Below the pieces are notes generated by a model. It saw nothing but the letters and a program-made list of their open reading frames with translations. It did not search any database and was not told where the DNA came from. From Streptococcus halichoeri (GTDB lineage: Bacteria > Bacillota > Bacilli > Lactobacillales > Streptococcaceae): 32,772 nucleotides of DNA. The DNA is taken from positions 1-32,772 of the forward strand of contig NZ_WLZU01000024.1 of NCBI RefSeq assembly GCF_009870755.1, read 5' to 3'. Below, in pieces: positions 7,335 to 16,156 of the stretch (its first letter is position 1; every line of letters begins with the position of its first letter). The position numbers and the translations under genes were made by a program.

Positions 7335-8574
7335 TTGAAAAGTAATCCTAAACGCCTCGATCGTCTAGTCTGCCGCTACGGACTCACCACCGCCGCAGCC
7401 CTTTTAGTAACCCTCGGGGGGGGTAAGTGTTAAGGCGGAAAATGGTGGATTACAAGATCATCTAGCTCAGTTAAATGCAACTTTTCTTAAATTACCTGAT
7501 GTAGAGGGAAATTTAAGCCCAAGAAACCAGTTTTTACGTACATTCGGTAATACTTATAAAACAGATGATATATATGCTTACTTACTCAAATTAGAGACTT
7601 TTTTAAAGACCTATTTGACCGACGAAATAAATCTCTATCAGCTAACGCATTCTGATTTGCAACGAATAGAAAAAATAAAACAAACTCCGGGTCCCCAAGG
7701 ACCGACAGGCCCTACTGGTCCGCGTGGTCCTGTTGGACCACAAGGCCCCCGCGGCGAGCGGGGGCCGCAAGGAAACGCTGGTGAGCGTGGTCTTCCTGGT
7801 GCTAAAGGCGAAGCCGGCCCACAGGGTCCTCGTGGAGATAAGGGTGAAACTGGTGAACGTGGTGCAGTCGGTCCCCAAGGACCAGTTGGACCTGAAGGGA
7901 AACCAGGTCATGATGGCGCTCAAGGCCCACAGGGTAAAACTGGTCCTCAAGGAGAACAAGGTATCCAAGGTCCTCAAGGTGAAGCAGGTCATGATGGCGC
8001 ACCTGGTGTTCAAGGTGAGCGTGGGCCTCAAGGAGAAATCGGCCCTAAGGGTGACCAAGGTATCCAAGGTCCGCAAGGTGAGGCCGGTCATGATGGTAAA
8101 GACGGCCATGATGGCGCACCTGGACCAAAAGGCGAAAAAGGTGATCGTGGTGAGCAAGGCCCGCAGGGAGCACCACAAATCCCTGACAAGCCAGAAGTTG
8201 ATCCACCACATACACCTGATCAACCTCACGTACCAGAGGTGACCCCTCAACCTCAGCCTGCGCCAGAACGTCCACACGTTCCTCAGCAACCTGAGCAGCC
8301 TCAAACTCCTACTCCTAACCAACCAGAACAGCCTAGTCAACCTAAGCAAGAACCACAAGAGCAACAACCAGCTCCAGCTGACACTAATAACCAACCTAAG
8401 GTAGCGCAACCAAGAGCTCAGGTTGCACCAGCAACCGTTGTTGCTCCAAAAGCTCAACACTTACCAGCAACCGGTGAGAAGGCTAACCCGTTCTTCACCG
8501 CAGCTGCGCTAGCTGCCATGGCTAGTGCCGGTGTCCTCGTTTATCAATCCAAAAAAGAAAAAACAAACGCCTAA
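7335..8574 (+). CDS. Collagen-like LPXTG surface protein, phase-OFF by a poly-G frameshift
   Basis: The reading frame opens at TTG 7335 (GGGAAG upstream) with a basic signal peptide start KSNPKRLDRLVCRYGL and hydrophobic core. It hits an 8-G tract (7416-7423) and stops at 7431-7433. With 7 or 10 Gs it continues LGGVSVKAENGG (predicted cleavage after VKA), a ~70-residue N-terminal domain, 54 uninterrupted Gly-X-Y triplets (7690-8175), a Pro/Gln-rich wall-spanning linker, and LPATGEKANPFF plus a membrane segment and SKKEKTNA tail for sortase A anchoring. The repaired protein would be 412 residues. This is the architecture of streptococcal collagen-like (Scl) adhesins. In the sequenced state no start feeds the main frame from upstream because of TAA at 7408-7410; the only in-frame internal start is a poor TTG at 7615 with no export signal. 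Some would annotate it as a pseudogene; a phase-variable gene is favoured. Confidence 0.88.
7416..7423 (+). repeat. Homopolymeric G8 tract in the signal peptide
   Basis: Eight consecutive Gs lie inside the signal peptide coding sequence. Removing one G (or adding two) joins the signal peptide frame to the collagen-like frame exactly, which marks it as a slipped-strand phase switch. Confidence 0.9.
7951..8094 (+). repeat. Internal 45-bp repeat with 99-bp period in the collagen region
   Basis: The segment coding for G-E/D-QGIQGPQGEAGHD occurs at 7951-7995 and again at 8050-8094, exactly 99 bp (11 triplets) apart. Recombination between the copies would change collagen length in frame. Confidence 0.75.
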
Positions 8575-8703
8575 AACTAATCCTATTAAAAAAACCACAT
8601 CCACTACACATAAACAAAATTGGGTTGACAGCTAACAAGGACACCAACTAGCCACTTATCGTGCAGCAAGAACTGCCAGTATGCCAGTAAAAGGAAAGTT
8701 CAT

Positions 8704-8741
8704 TGTCAACTGTAGTGGGTGACTTATAGCTAAGCACGAGA
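8704..8741. repeat. IS-end-like repeat, copy 1
   Basis: TTGTCAACTGTAGTGGGTGA and the following ~18 bases recur at 31355-31393 with one difference. The motif resembles terminal inverted repeats of ISL3-family elements from streptococci as I remember them, but no transposase is present, so it is probably a relic or solo end. Confidence 0.55.
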
Positions 8742-8742
8742 A

Positions 8743-8791
8743 GAGACAATAGCAAAAGTCTATTGAAAAAGTCATCGTTTGATGGCTTTTT
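8743..8791 (+). repeat. Right copy of ~49-bp direct repeat, with terminator
   Basis: It matches 7025-7073 at about 42 of 49 positions. The stem AAGTCATC/GATGGCTT with GTTT loop and seven Ts makes a good terminator for the collagen-like gene. Confidence 0.75.
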
Positions 8792-8834
8792 TTGCTACAC
8801 TAAAGTTGAGATGATGGTATGCTTGATAGTCAGT

Positions 8835-9110
8835 TGATTTTAGCTATTAGTCCCTATTCAAAGGCCTTTTGCAAGCCGATTTACCAGTATTCAGAAAAAG
8901 AGATTAAGGTAGGGTTTCCTAGTAAACCTTAAGAAGATACTATTGAAGCTAAATTAAGCTATACACAAGAATGAATATCAGTCCTAGAAAAGCACGAAGC
9001 CTTGACCACTCTGCCTGTTGTTTTACAAAAATTAAATTACCTTAAAGAAACTGTGGAGGATGACTGAGAGCACTTGGAATCTTTCTGTCAAAGAAGAGGC
9101 AAGAATTGCT
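8835..9110 (+). pseudogene. Decayed unknown gene fragment
   Basis: One frame keeps protein-like composition over ~90 codons but is broken by TAA, TGA and TGA codons. Segments include SPYSKAFCKPIYQYSEKE and EALTTLPVVLQKLNYLKE. I do not recognise the family; chance is possible. Confidence 0.35.
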
Positions 9111-9485
9111 CATAAGTCAGCGAATAGTTCCTTTTACGGGTCTTTGTGGTGGGGGAGATTCCCATTACAAATGACAAAAAATAATAGTGCTAAAATGATA
9201 GAGAGCCTGAAAACATCGGGACTAGAGCAAAGCAAGCTGTCTAGGTATAGTAGAAAAGGCGTCAAAGGCTGGCTACCAGTTTTTGATACTGGCATAAGGT
9301 GGATATAGTTGGCTGATACTGCTGTCAGCTGTTCAAAAGTGCCGAATTTAAACCTCATTTAGCCAAAAATAAAGGCTTTTTGCCATTTTTATTGATTTGA
9401 TTAAAGGCTTTAGCTTAATTTTATGTGAAAAGAAAATGGAACTGGTGGTGGAAAATTGAAAGTTTGAAAAAAAGTTCACATTTTA

Positions 9486-9503
9486 TTGTGAAACTATTTA
9501 CAA
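9486..9503. promoter_or_regulatory. Rex operator-like site 1 (adhE)
   Basis: TTGTGAAACTATTTACAA matches the Rex consensus TTGTGAAnnnnTTCACAA with one mismatch and overlaps the -35 hexamer. Rex releases DNA when NADH is high, so adhE would be induced under reducing, fermentative conditions. An additional inverted pair TTCACA/TGTGAA lies just upstream around 9473-9492. Confidence 0.75.
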
Positions 9504-9524
9504 ACTTTCTTTTTATGGTATACT
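9497..9524 (+). promoter_or_regulatory. adhE promoter
   Basis: TTTACA (9497-9502), a 16-bp spacer and TATACT (9519-9524) preceded by TGG (extended -10). Confidence 0.75.
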
Positions 9525-9539
9525 ATTTTTGTAAACGAA

Positions 9540-9557
9540 TTGTGAAACTTTTAACAA
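9540..9557. promoter_or_regulatory. Rex operator-like site 2 (adhE)
   Basis: TTGTGAAACTTTTAACAA matches the Rex consensus with one mismatch. It lies just after the start point, so a bound repressor would block transcript initiation or elongation. Confidence 0.7.
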
Positions 9558-9580
9558 TCTTATTTTAAGAGGAGAATCAA

Positions 9581-12229
9581 ATGGTGGAACAACAAATGTC
9601 GCCTGAACAAAAACAACAAGAAGCACAAGCACACGTTGATGAACGCGTCCAAAAAGGTTTGATTGCCTTAGATGCCTTTCGACAATTAAATCAAGAACAA
9701 GTGGACTATATTGTTGCTAAGGCTTCGGTGGCTGCCCTTGATGCCCATGGTATTTTAGCTAAACATGCAATTGAAGAAACAAAACGGGGTGTTTTTGAGG
9801 ACAAAGCAACTAAGAACTTGTTTGCTTGTGAACACGTGGTTAACAACATGCGCCACACTAAAACTGTTGGTATCATTGAAGAAGATGAGGTTACAGGGTT
9901 AACACTGATTGCTGAACCAGTTGGTGTGATTTGTGGTATTACGCCGACCACCAATCCGACTTCAACCGCCATTTTTAAATCATTGATTGCCTTAAAAACA
10001 CGCAACCCCATTATTTTTGCCTTCCATCCTTCCGCTCAAGCATCATCGGCTCATGCCGCACAAATTGTGCGTGATGCAGCGGTTGCAGCAGGGGCGCCAG
10101 AAAACTGTATTCAATGGATTACTAAACCTTCTATGGAAGCAACCAATGCCTTGATGAATCATGATGGTATTGCCACCATTCTTGCTACTGGTGGAAATGC
10201 GATGGTGCGAGCTGCTTACTCTTGTGGGAAACCTGCTCTTGGCGTTGGTGCTGGTAATGTTCCGGCCTATGTTGAAAAAAGCGCTGATATTCGACAAGCT
10301 GCTCATGATATTGTCATGTCCAAATCCTTTGATAATGGAATGGTGTGTGCTTCTGAGCAAGCTGTTATTATTGATAATGAGATTTATGATGCTTTTGTTG
10401 AGGAATTCAAATCCTATAAAACATACTTTGTTAATAAAAAAGAAAAAGCTCTGCTTGAAGCATTTTGCTTTGGTGTCAAAGCAAACAGCAAAGATTGTTC
10501 AGGTGCCAAATTAAACGCTGATATTGTTGGTAAACCAGCAAGCTGGATTGCTGAGCAAGCAGGCTTTACAGTGCCAGAAGGCACCAATATCTTGGCAGCA
10601 GAATGTGCACAAGTTGGCGTACAAGAACCCCTTACCCGTGAAAAATTATCACCAGTTATCGCTGTTCTTAGGGCAGAGTCAACTGAGGATGGTCTTAATA
10701 AGGCCCGGCAAATGGTGGAATTTAATGGCCTAGGCCACTCAGCAGCTATTCATACCAAAGATAGTGCCCTAGCCAAGCGTTTTGGTACCGTCATGAAAGC
10801 TATGCGGATTATCTGGAATTCTCCGTCAACCTTTGGTGGAATTGGCGATGTTTACAATGCTTTCATTCCATCATTAACACTTGGTTGTGGTTCTTATGGC
10901 CGTAACTCTGTAGGAGATAATGTTAGTGCCATCAACCTCTTGAACATTAAAAAGGTAGGAAGACGTAGAAATAATATGCAATGGTTTAAGGTTCCTTCAA
11001 AAACATACTTCGAACGTGATTCTATTCAATATTTACAAAAAGCGCGTGATGTCGAACGGGTCATGATTGTGACAGACCATGCTATGGTTGAGCTTGGTTT
11101 CTTAGATCGTGTTATTGAGCAACTTGATTTGCGCCGTAACAAAGTGGTTTATCAGATTTTCTCAGATGTGGAACCAGATCCTGATATTACAACCGTTCAA
11201 AAGGGAACCGAGCTTATGCGGACCTTCCAGCCAGATACCATTATTGCTCTTGGTGGTGGTTCTCCAATGGATGCAGCTAAGGTTATGTGGCTCTTTTATG
11301 AACAACCTGAGGTTGACTTCCATGACCTTGTGCAAAAATTCATGGACATTCGTAAGCGTGCCTTTAAGTTCCCTGAACTCGGTAAGAAAACCAAATTCAT
11401 TGCTATTCCAACAACTTCTGGAACCGGATCAGAAGTAACACCCTTTGCCGTTATTTCTGATAAGAAAATTAATCGTAAATACCCTATTACAGACTACTCA
11501 TTGACACCAACGATTGCGATTGTCGATCCATCCTTAGTGATGTCAGTTCCAGGCTTTATTGCTGCTGATACTGGTATGGATGTTCTTACCCATGCAACAG
11601 AAGCCTATGTATCTCAAATGGCTAATGATTTTACAGATGGCTTAGCCCTACAAGCAATCAAGATTGTGTTTGATTATCTGGTGCGTTCTGTAAACGATGC
11701 TGATTTTGAAGCGCGTGAGAAAATGCACAATGCTTCTACCATGGCTGGTATGGCCTTTGCTAACGCCTTTTTGGGTATGAGTCACTCTATGGCCCACAAA
11801 ATCGGTGGGGTCCATCATACCGTGCACGGCCGCACCAACGCCATCTTGTTACCATATGTCATCCGCTACAATGGTACGCGCCCTTCTAAAACCTCAACCT
11901 GGCCAAAATACAATTATTGGAAAGCTGATGAAAAATACCAAGACATTGCTCGCTTACTTGGCCTGCCAGCTTCCACACCAGAAGAGGCAGTGGCATCTTA
12001 CGCCCAAGCTGTCTATGACCTAGGTGTTGCAGTTGGTATTAAGATGAACTTCAAAGATCAAGGCATTGACGAAAAAGAGTGGATGGATAGCCTGCATGAC
12101 ATTGCCCTGCTGGCTTACGAAGATCAATGCTCACCAGCCAACCCACGCTTACCAATGGTAGCCGACATGGAAGAAATTATGGCCGATGCCTACTATGGCT
12201 ATGCCAAACGCCCAGGCCGCCTCAAATAA
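9581..12229 (+). CDS. adhE: Bifunctional acetaldehyde-CoA/alcohol dehydrogenase AdhE
   Basis: An 882-residue fusion that reduces acetyl-CoA to acetaldehyde and then ethanol, reoxidising two NADH in mixed-acid fermentation. The N-terminal aldehyde dehydrogenase half has catalytic Cys256 in FDNGMVCASEQ and a glycine-rich cofactor region. The C-terminal iron-dependent alcohol dehydrogenase half has GGGSPMDAAK, TTSGTGSEVTPF, the metal-binding histidines in DVLTHATEAYVS and in HSMAHKIGGVHH, and VHGRTNAI. Length is normal and no frame break is seen. AGAGGAG at 9570-9576 precedes ATG 9581. Two Rex-like sites in the promoter predict redox control. AdhE usually assembles into spirosome filaments. Confidence 0.97.
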   Translation: MVEQQMSPEQKQQEAQAHVDERVQKGLIALDAFRQLNQEQVDYIVAKASVAALDAHGILAKHAIEETKRGVFEDKATKNLFACEHVVNNMRHTKTVGIIEEDEVTGLTLIAEPVGVICGITPTTNPTSTAIFKSLIALKTRNPIIFAFHPSAQASSAHAAQIVRDAAVAAGAPENCIQWITKPSMEATNALMNHDGIATILATGGNAMVRAAYSCGKPALGVGAGNVPAYVEKSADIRQAAHDIVMSKSFDNGMVCASEQAVIIDNEIYDAFVEEFKSYKTYFVNKKEKALLEAFCFGVKANSKDCSGAKLNADIVGKPASWIAEQAGFTVPEGTNILAAECAQVGVQEPLTREKLSPVIAVLRAESTEDGLNKARQMVEFNGLGHSAAIHTKDSALAKRFGTVMKAMRIIWNSPSTFGGIGDVYNAFIPSLTLGCGSYGRNSVGDNVSAINLLNIKKVGRRRNNMQWFKVPSKTYFERDSIQYLQKARDVERVMIVTDHAMVELGFLDRVIEQLDLRRNKVVYQIFSDVEPDPDITTVQKGTELMRTFQPDTIIALGGGSPMDAAKVMWLFYEQPEVDFHDLVQKFMDIRKRAFKFPELGKKTKFIAIPTTSGTGSEVTPFAVISDKKINRKYPITDYSLTPTIAIVDPSLVMSVPGFIAADTGMDVLTHATEAYVSQMANDFTDGLALQAIKIVFDYLVRSVNDADFEAREKMHNASTMAGMAFANAFLGMSHSMAHKIGGVHHTVHGRTNAILLPYVIRYNGTRPSKTSTWPKYNYWKADEKYQDIARLLGLPASTPEEAVASYAQAVYDLGVAVGIKMNFKDQGIDEKEWMDSLHDIALLAYEDQCSPANPRLPMVADMEEIMADAYYGYAKRPGRLK

Positions 12230-12254
12230 GGGCGTTGGTTACTATAATGCAAGT

Positions 12255-12287
12255 AGAGTCAGCAAGGACAAGGGTGCTGGCTCTTTT
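12255..12287 (+). terminator. adhE terminator
   Basis: AGAGTCAGCA pairs with TGCTGGCTCT (one G-T pair) over a 10-nt loop, followed by TTTT. It starts 25 bp after the adhE stop. Confidence 0.8.
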
Positions 12288-12600
12288 GTGTCATCGCGCT
12301 GCAGTATTGCTTAAGGTCAGCTAGGAGCCGATAGTCTACATCAAACCTTACAACTCCTAGCTTGCGCTCTTTTGAATTGGCTTTTTCTGTGGAAATGCTA
12401 GCTAAGCAGACTTGCCGCTTGCTACCTTTACGCAACAGCTAAGCGGACCAGCTCTTTTTGCTGTCGTTAGGTGCTGACTTTTTAGTCGCACCTTTTCTTT
12501 GTGGGATTTGCGTCGGGCGCTAAGCAGATAAGTTTTAGAGAGATTAGACGGTATTGTTAACTGGTAAAGTATATTTTCAGAAAATTTCAGTAAGAATAAC
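12288..12600. other. Non-coding spacer with a second hairpin
   Basis: No gene is seen. AGGTGC-TGAC (12469-12478) can pair with GTC-GCACCT (12485-12493) followed by TTTT, a terminator-like element possibly left from a lost gene. Confidence 0.45.
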
Positions 12601-12608
12601 TAATTTTG

Positions 12609-12637
12609 TTGACAGAGTATGTGAAATAAAGTACAAT
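12609..12637 (+). promoter_or_regulatory. adhA promoter (TTGACA / TACAAT)
   Basis: A consensus TTGACA (12609-12614), 17-bp spacer and TACAAT (12632-12637). Confidence 0.85.
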
Positions 12638-12643
12638 GTATTT

Positions 12644-12657
12644 GGAAAACGGTTACA
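12644..12657. promoter_or_regulatory. cre-like CcpA site at adhA
   Basis: GGAAAACGGTTACA matches the cre consensus TGWAARCGYTWNCW at 12 of 14 positions and covers the predicted transcription start. CcpA repression is inferred. Confidence 0.5.
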
Positions 12658-12707
12658 AACGATGTTATAGCCATAACCATTTGTATTAACATTAAGGAGG
12701 GATTGTT

Positions 12708-13727
12708 ATGAAAGCCGTAGTTGTTAACAAAGAAGGTACTGGAGTTGAGGTTGTAGATCATGAACGACCAAAGGTAGGCCATGGTGAAGCACTGGTTAAG
12801 GTGGAATATTGTGGGGTCTGTCACACCGATTTACACGTTGCTCATGGTGATTTTGGGAAAGTGCCAGGTCGGATCTTAGGACACGAAGGTGTTGGTATAG
12901 TAGAAGAAATTGGTGAGGGGGTCGATTCACTTAAAGTAGGTGATCGTGTCTCTATTGCTTGGTTTTTTGAAGGTTGCGGCCACTGTGAGTATTGTACCAC
13001 AGGACGTGAAACGCTGTGCCGTAGTGTCAAAAATGCTGGTTACACCGTTGATGGTGGAATGAGTGAATACGCCTTGGTTACTGCTGATTATGCAGTAAAA
13101 GTACCTGAAGGTCTTGATCCTGCCCAAGCATCCTCCATTACCTGTGCAGGAGTTACTACCTACAAAGCTATCAAAGAAGCTGGAGCAGCTCCTGGTCAAT
13201 GGATTGTTTGCTTTGGTGCAGGTGGTCTAGGTAACTTGGCAGTACAATATGCCAAAAAGGTCTTCAATGCGCATGTGGTTGCAGTGGACATCAACAATGA
13301 TAAATTAGCCTTAGCAAAAAAACTTGGTGCGGATCTTGTGGTTAACGGCAAAGAAATCGAAGATGTTGCAGCCTATATCCAAGAAAAAACAGGTGGCTGT
13401 CATGGAGCAATCGTGACAGCAGTCTCCAAAGTTGCTTTCAATCAAGCCATTGACAGTGTGCGTGCGGGTGGTACAGTCGTTGCCGTTGGCTTACCATCAG
13501 AATATATGGAACTTTCAATTGTGAAGACTGTTTTAGATGGTATCAGAGTAGTTGGATCACTAGTTGGGACACGTAAAGACTTAGAAGAAGCCTTTGCCTT
13601 TGGAGCTGAGGGCCTTGTGGTACCAGTAGTCGAAACTGTCGGTGTGGATACTGCTCCTCAAGTCTTTGATGAAATGGAAGCAGGCAAAATTCAAGGCCGT
13701 AAAGTTTTAGATTTTACCGCTCTCTAA
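12708..13727 (+). CDS. adhA: Zinc-dependent alcohol dehydrogenase
   Basis: A 339-residue medium-chain dehydrogenase. Catalytic zinc ligands Cys38 (CGVCHTDLH) and His59 (GHEGVG) are present, as is the structural zinc cluster [15 protein letters not shown] near residues 90-105. The cofactor fold has [15 protein letters not shown] followed by an acidic residue (VAVDIN), consistent with NAD. This is the Adh1/AdhP class that interconverts ethanol and acetaldehyde. AAGGAGGG precedes ATG 12708. It has its own promoter and is monocistronic between terminators. Confidence 0.95.
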   Translation: MKAVVVNKEGTGVEVVDHERPKVGHGEALVKVEYCGVCHTDLHVAHGDFGKVPGRILGHEGVGIVEEIGEGVDSLKVGDRVSIAWFFEGCGHCEYCTTGRETLCRSVKNAGYTVDGGMSEYALVTADYAVKVPEGLDPAQASSITCAGVTTYKAIKEAGAAPGQWIVCFGAGGLGNLAVQYAKKVFNAHVVAVDINNDKLALAKKLGADLVVNGKEIEDVAAYIQEKTGGCHGAIVTAVSKVAFNQAIDSVRAGGTVVAVGLPSEYMELSIVKTVLDGIRVVGSLVGTRKDLEEAFAFGAEGLVVPVVETVGVDTAPQVFDEMEAGKIQGRKVLDFTAL

Positions 13728-13903
13728 CACAGCTAACGTCAGTATCAGCTTTTAGCTTGTAAGGACAGTGCTAAAGTATCAATGGTAGTTTTCTTCCTAT
13801 TAAAATAGTCAGTTATCAGTTTTTTGGAAATAACTCGCTCGTGACGCATAAGAAATAGGTTTGGCAAGCTTGGGGCGAACACATGCTCTTGCCATAACTT
13901 AGT
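13728..13903. other. Spacer after adhA
   Basis: No gene or clear element is visible before the terminator at 13905. Confidence 0.5.
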
Positions 13904-13904
13904 A

Positions 13905-13938
13905 AAAAAGACAGGAAAAATTGCTTTCCTGTCTTTTT
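13905..13938. terminator. Strong bidirectional terminator
   Basis: AAAAAGACAGGAAA (13905-13918) pairs perfectly with TTTCCTGTCTTTTT (13925-13938), 6-nt loop. T-runs on both strands allow it to stop transcription in both directions. It probably ends adhA transcripts. Confidence 0.88.
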
Positions 13939-13939
13939 A

Positions 13940-14585
13940 GGGTTCTTCGCTTCTAGTGAGGAGATGAAGAATCAAGTCCAAGTTAGCCCTGTCTTTGGTC
14001 ATTATTGCACTTAAGGCTAGGTAATACATGATAGATGTTACAGAGCTTTTTTCGTTCGTTGTCTCTTTTTTTTGCTCTCTTTATTCTTGTGATTTTAAAG
14101 GAAGAAAAAAGCTGGTCAGTCAATCTCCTTAGATCTAGTAAGGCACACTAATTGGCAGATTTTTGGTGCAGATCAGGTAGCTAAGCATTGTGTTCCTGGT
14201 TGAAATGCCCCGCCTTTTTAGATATGATGACAGTAGAAATAAGAAAAGAATATCCTGTAGAAAATGAAATGATTGCTTTTTGAGGTGGATGTTATCAGGC
14301 ATCAATCACCCTACAAAAAACACGCACCTTGTTAGGGTGGTTAGCTGAGTGAGTGCCTTTAAGCTTCTGGCTAGTATAAACAAAAGCTTATATGGTTAGT
14401 CAAATGACGAGCGCTGCTGCTTGGCTAAGCTTTTTCCCTCTTGGTTTGGTGATGGGGGAGGACCTGTCTTTAATGGTTGCGGCAGCTATAGACGGGTAAA
14501 CAGTAAAAATAGGTCGCAGTCAGTCAATCCATCTAGCTTGGTTTTAAGTAATTAAGTTGGCAGGGTATCATTAGGAACATAGAAT
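13940..14585. other. Decayed spacer upstream of the MATE gene
   Basis: No intact gene. It includes a hairpin at 14308-14339 (CACCCTA...TAGGGTG, stem extendable with a one-base bulge) and a hydrophobic frame at about 14394-14550 broken by TAA. The rest holds only short broken frames. Confidence 0.5.
14394..14556 (+). pseudogene. Fragment of a hydrophobic protein
   Basis: The frame reads MVSQMTSAAAWLSFFPLG, then LSLMVAAAIDG, a TAA stop, and TVKIGRSQSIHLAWF before a final TAA. The composition is coding-like and the last part looks like a C-terminus, but no family can be assigned. Confidence 0.3.
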
Positions 14586-15905
14586 ATGCCAAATAATAGA
14601 AGAAAGTTGTTAACAGTAGCCTTGCCAGCAATGGTGGAAAATATTCTCCAAATGCTGATGGGGTTAGTGGATAGTTATTTAATTGCTAAAATCTCCTTAG
14701 TTGCTGTTTCGGGGGTGGCCATGGCTAATAACCTTTTAGCTATCTACCAGGCCATCTTTATTGCCATCGGCGCAGCCGCCACAAGTCTTGTCGCTAAGGC
14801 TAAAGGGGAATCAGATTATAGTAAGCAACAAGCGTACATAGCAAATGCACTCCTTTTAAGCTTGCTGCTTTCTTTCATTTTAGGGCTTTTGAGCTTTTTC
14901 TTTGGCTACCCTTTGTTACATTTATTGGGAGCTGAGCCACTGGTAGCTCAAACAGGGGCTAGCTATTTAGCTATTGTCGGTGGCTTGGTGGTGAGCCTGG
15001 GGCTACTAACCGTCTTAGGAGGGATTGTACGAGCGCTGGGCTTTCCCAGATTGCCAATGGAAGTTAGCTTAATCACCAATATCTTAAATGCCGGATTATC
15101 ACTGTTGGCTTTATTTGTCCTTGGTTGGGGACTAACAGGTGTTGCCTTTGCGACGGTTATAGCGCGCTTTCTGGGTGTTTTGCTCTTAGTTCGGCGGTTA
15201 CCCCTTGGTCAACTTCGCTTTAAAAGCCCAGGTCACAAAATGGCAGAAGTAATGGCAATTGCTTTGCCGGCAGCCGGCGAACGCCTGATGATGCGGCTTG
15301 GCGATTTGATGATTCTCACGATTCTTGTCCGATTAGGGACAAAAGTCGTAGCAGGAAATGCCATTGGCGAGAGCATTTCACAGTTCAATTACATGCCAGG
15401 CCTTGCTGTGGCGACCGCAACGCTACTCTTTGTCTCTGAAGAAGTCGGTCAGGGTCATCCAGAGCGCGTCAAGAAGCTAGTACGGGACTCCTATTGGCTG
15501 AGCCTAGGAATGATGCTAGTGATAAGTGGACTGGTTTTCTTATTTGGTGATAGTCTCTCTAGTCAGTTCACTAGCGACAGCCTGGCTAAGGGAGCTAGCC
15601 TAACGGTTTTAGGCTATTCCTTGCTCTTTGCACCTTGTACGGCAGGAACACTGGTTTACACAGCATTATGGCAAGGCCTAGGCAATGCGCGCCTGCCCTT
15701 TTACGCCACGACCATCGGGATGTGGCTGATACGGATTCTCGGTGGTTACTTTCTCACTGTTTCGGTTGGAATTGGCTACGCGGGGATCTGGATAGCAACT
15801 GGCTTAGACAACGCCTTTCGCTGGTTCTTCTTGTCGCGCCTTTACGCGAAGCAATTAGCAAAAAAGAAAAAAGACGAAGTCGATGAACTAAATAGTGAGG
15901 CTTAG
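14586..15905 (+). CDS. MATE-family multidrug/sodium efflux transporter
   Basis: A 439-residue protein with about 12 hydrophobic helices in two similar halves, the hallmark of the MATE (NorM/DinF) family, which exports cationic drugs or metabolites using Na+ or H+ gradients. Visible family features are the N-terminal LLTVALPAMVENILQMLMG segment and the second-half start EVMAIALPAAGERLMM. The tail AKKKKDEVDEL is cytoplasmic. The ribosome site is weak (AGGA at 14573-14576) before ATG 14586. It is a stand-alone gene between a decayed spacer and a terminator. Substrate is unknown. Confidence 0.92.
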   Translation: MPNNRRKLLTVALPAMVENILQMLMGLVDSYLIAKISLVAVSGVAMANNLLAIYQAIFIAIGAAATSLVAKAKGESDYSKQQAYIANALLLSLLLSFILGLLSFFFGYPLLHLLGAEPLVAQTGASYLAIVGGLVVSLGLLTVLGGIVRALGFPRLPMEVSLITNILNAGLSLLALFVLGWGLTGVAFATVIARFLGVLLLVRRLPLGQLRFKSPGHKMAEVMAIALPAAGERLMMRLGDLMILTILVRLGTKVVAGNAIGESISQFNYMPGLAVATATLLFVSEEVGQGHPERVKKLVRDSYWLSLGMMLVISGLVFLFGDSLSSQFTSDSLAKGASLTVLGYSLLFAPCTAGTLVYTALWQGLGNARLPFYATTIGMWLIRILGGYFLTVSVGIGYAGIWIATGLDNAFRWFFLSRLYAKQLAKKKKDEVDELNSEA

Positions 15906-15925
15906 CAAAAGGGAGTGTTAAGAGA

Positions 15926-15960
15926 GCTCTAAGTGCCAACTGCCTTTTAGAGTGTTTTTT
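15926..15960 (+). terminator. MATE gene terminator
   Basis: GCTCTAA (15926-15932) pairs with TTAGAGT (15947-15953) and is followed by G and six Ts. Confidence 0.7.
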
Positions 15961-15984
15961 CCAAATAGACAACTAAAAAAAGCG

Positions 15985-16012
15985 AATAAACCCTTGCGTT
16001 GGGTTTATTTTT
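15985..16012. terminator. Second terminator before the S10 operon
   Basis: AATAAACCC (15985-15993) pairs with GGGTTTATT (16001-16009), 7-nt loop, followed by further Ts. Together with the previous hairpin it insulates the ribosomal operon. Confidence 0.85.
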
Positions 16013-16027
16013 CTGATATTATATTAT
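15999..16027 (+). promoter_or_regulatory. Candidate S10 operon promoter
   Basis: TTGGGT (15999-16004), 17-bp spacer and TATTAT (16022-16027). The -35 lies in the right arm of the preceding terminator. A leader of ~120 nt follows, with several GC-rich short inverted repeats that might take part in autoregulation. The hexamers are moderate. Confidence 0.45.
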
Positions 16028-16156
16028 GGTGCTGTTAAAAGCAGCTTTTAGCTATGATACGAGAGGTTGCGACACGCTCGGTTGCATTGCCACGCAAGGG
16101 CTGTTGGTTTTCTCGAGGAGCTAGCCTATTATCGTAAATAGACGAGAGGAGAAAAG

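Larger units (their letters stand above)
8575..9485. other. Spacer with IS-end-like sequence and a decayed frame
   Basis: It contains a ~38-bp element shared with 31355-31393, the right copy of the ~49-bp flanking repeat, and a degraded frame at about 8835-9110. That frame reads LILAISPYSKAF through IYQYSEKEIKVGF and LEKHEALTTLPVVLQKLNYL with in-frame stops. Short open stretches at 9060-9308 have no recognisable content. Confidence 0.5.

Noticed and set aside
7615..7690. TTG 7615 as the true start of the collagen-like gene
   Set aside because: It lacks a ribosome site and would leave an anchored protein without a signal peptide; the upstream frame holds a perfect signal peptide once one G is removed.
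7642..8460. Long minus-strand open frame (272 residues) opposite the collagen-like gene
   Set aside because: It is a shadow of the Gly-X-Y codon periodicity; its composition is Trp/Leu/Arg/Thr-rich and repetitive, with no start context.
9060..9308. 82-residue frame between the collagen-like gene and adhE
   Set aside because: No ribosome site, no recognisable motif, and it lies next to a decayed frame in a different phase.
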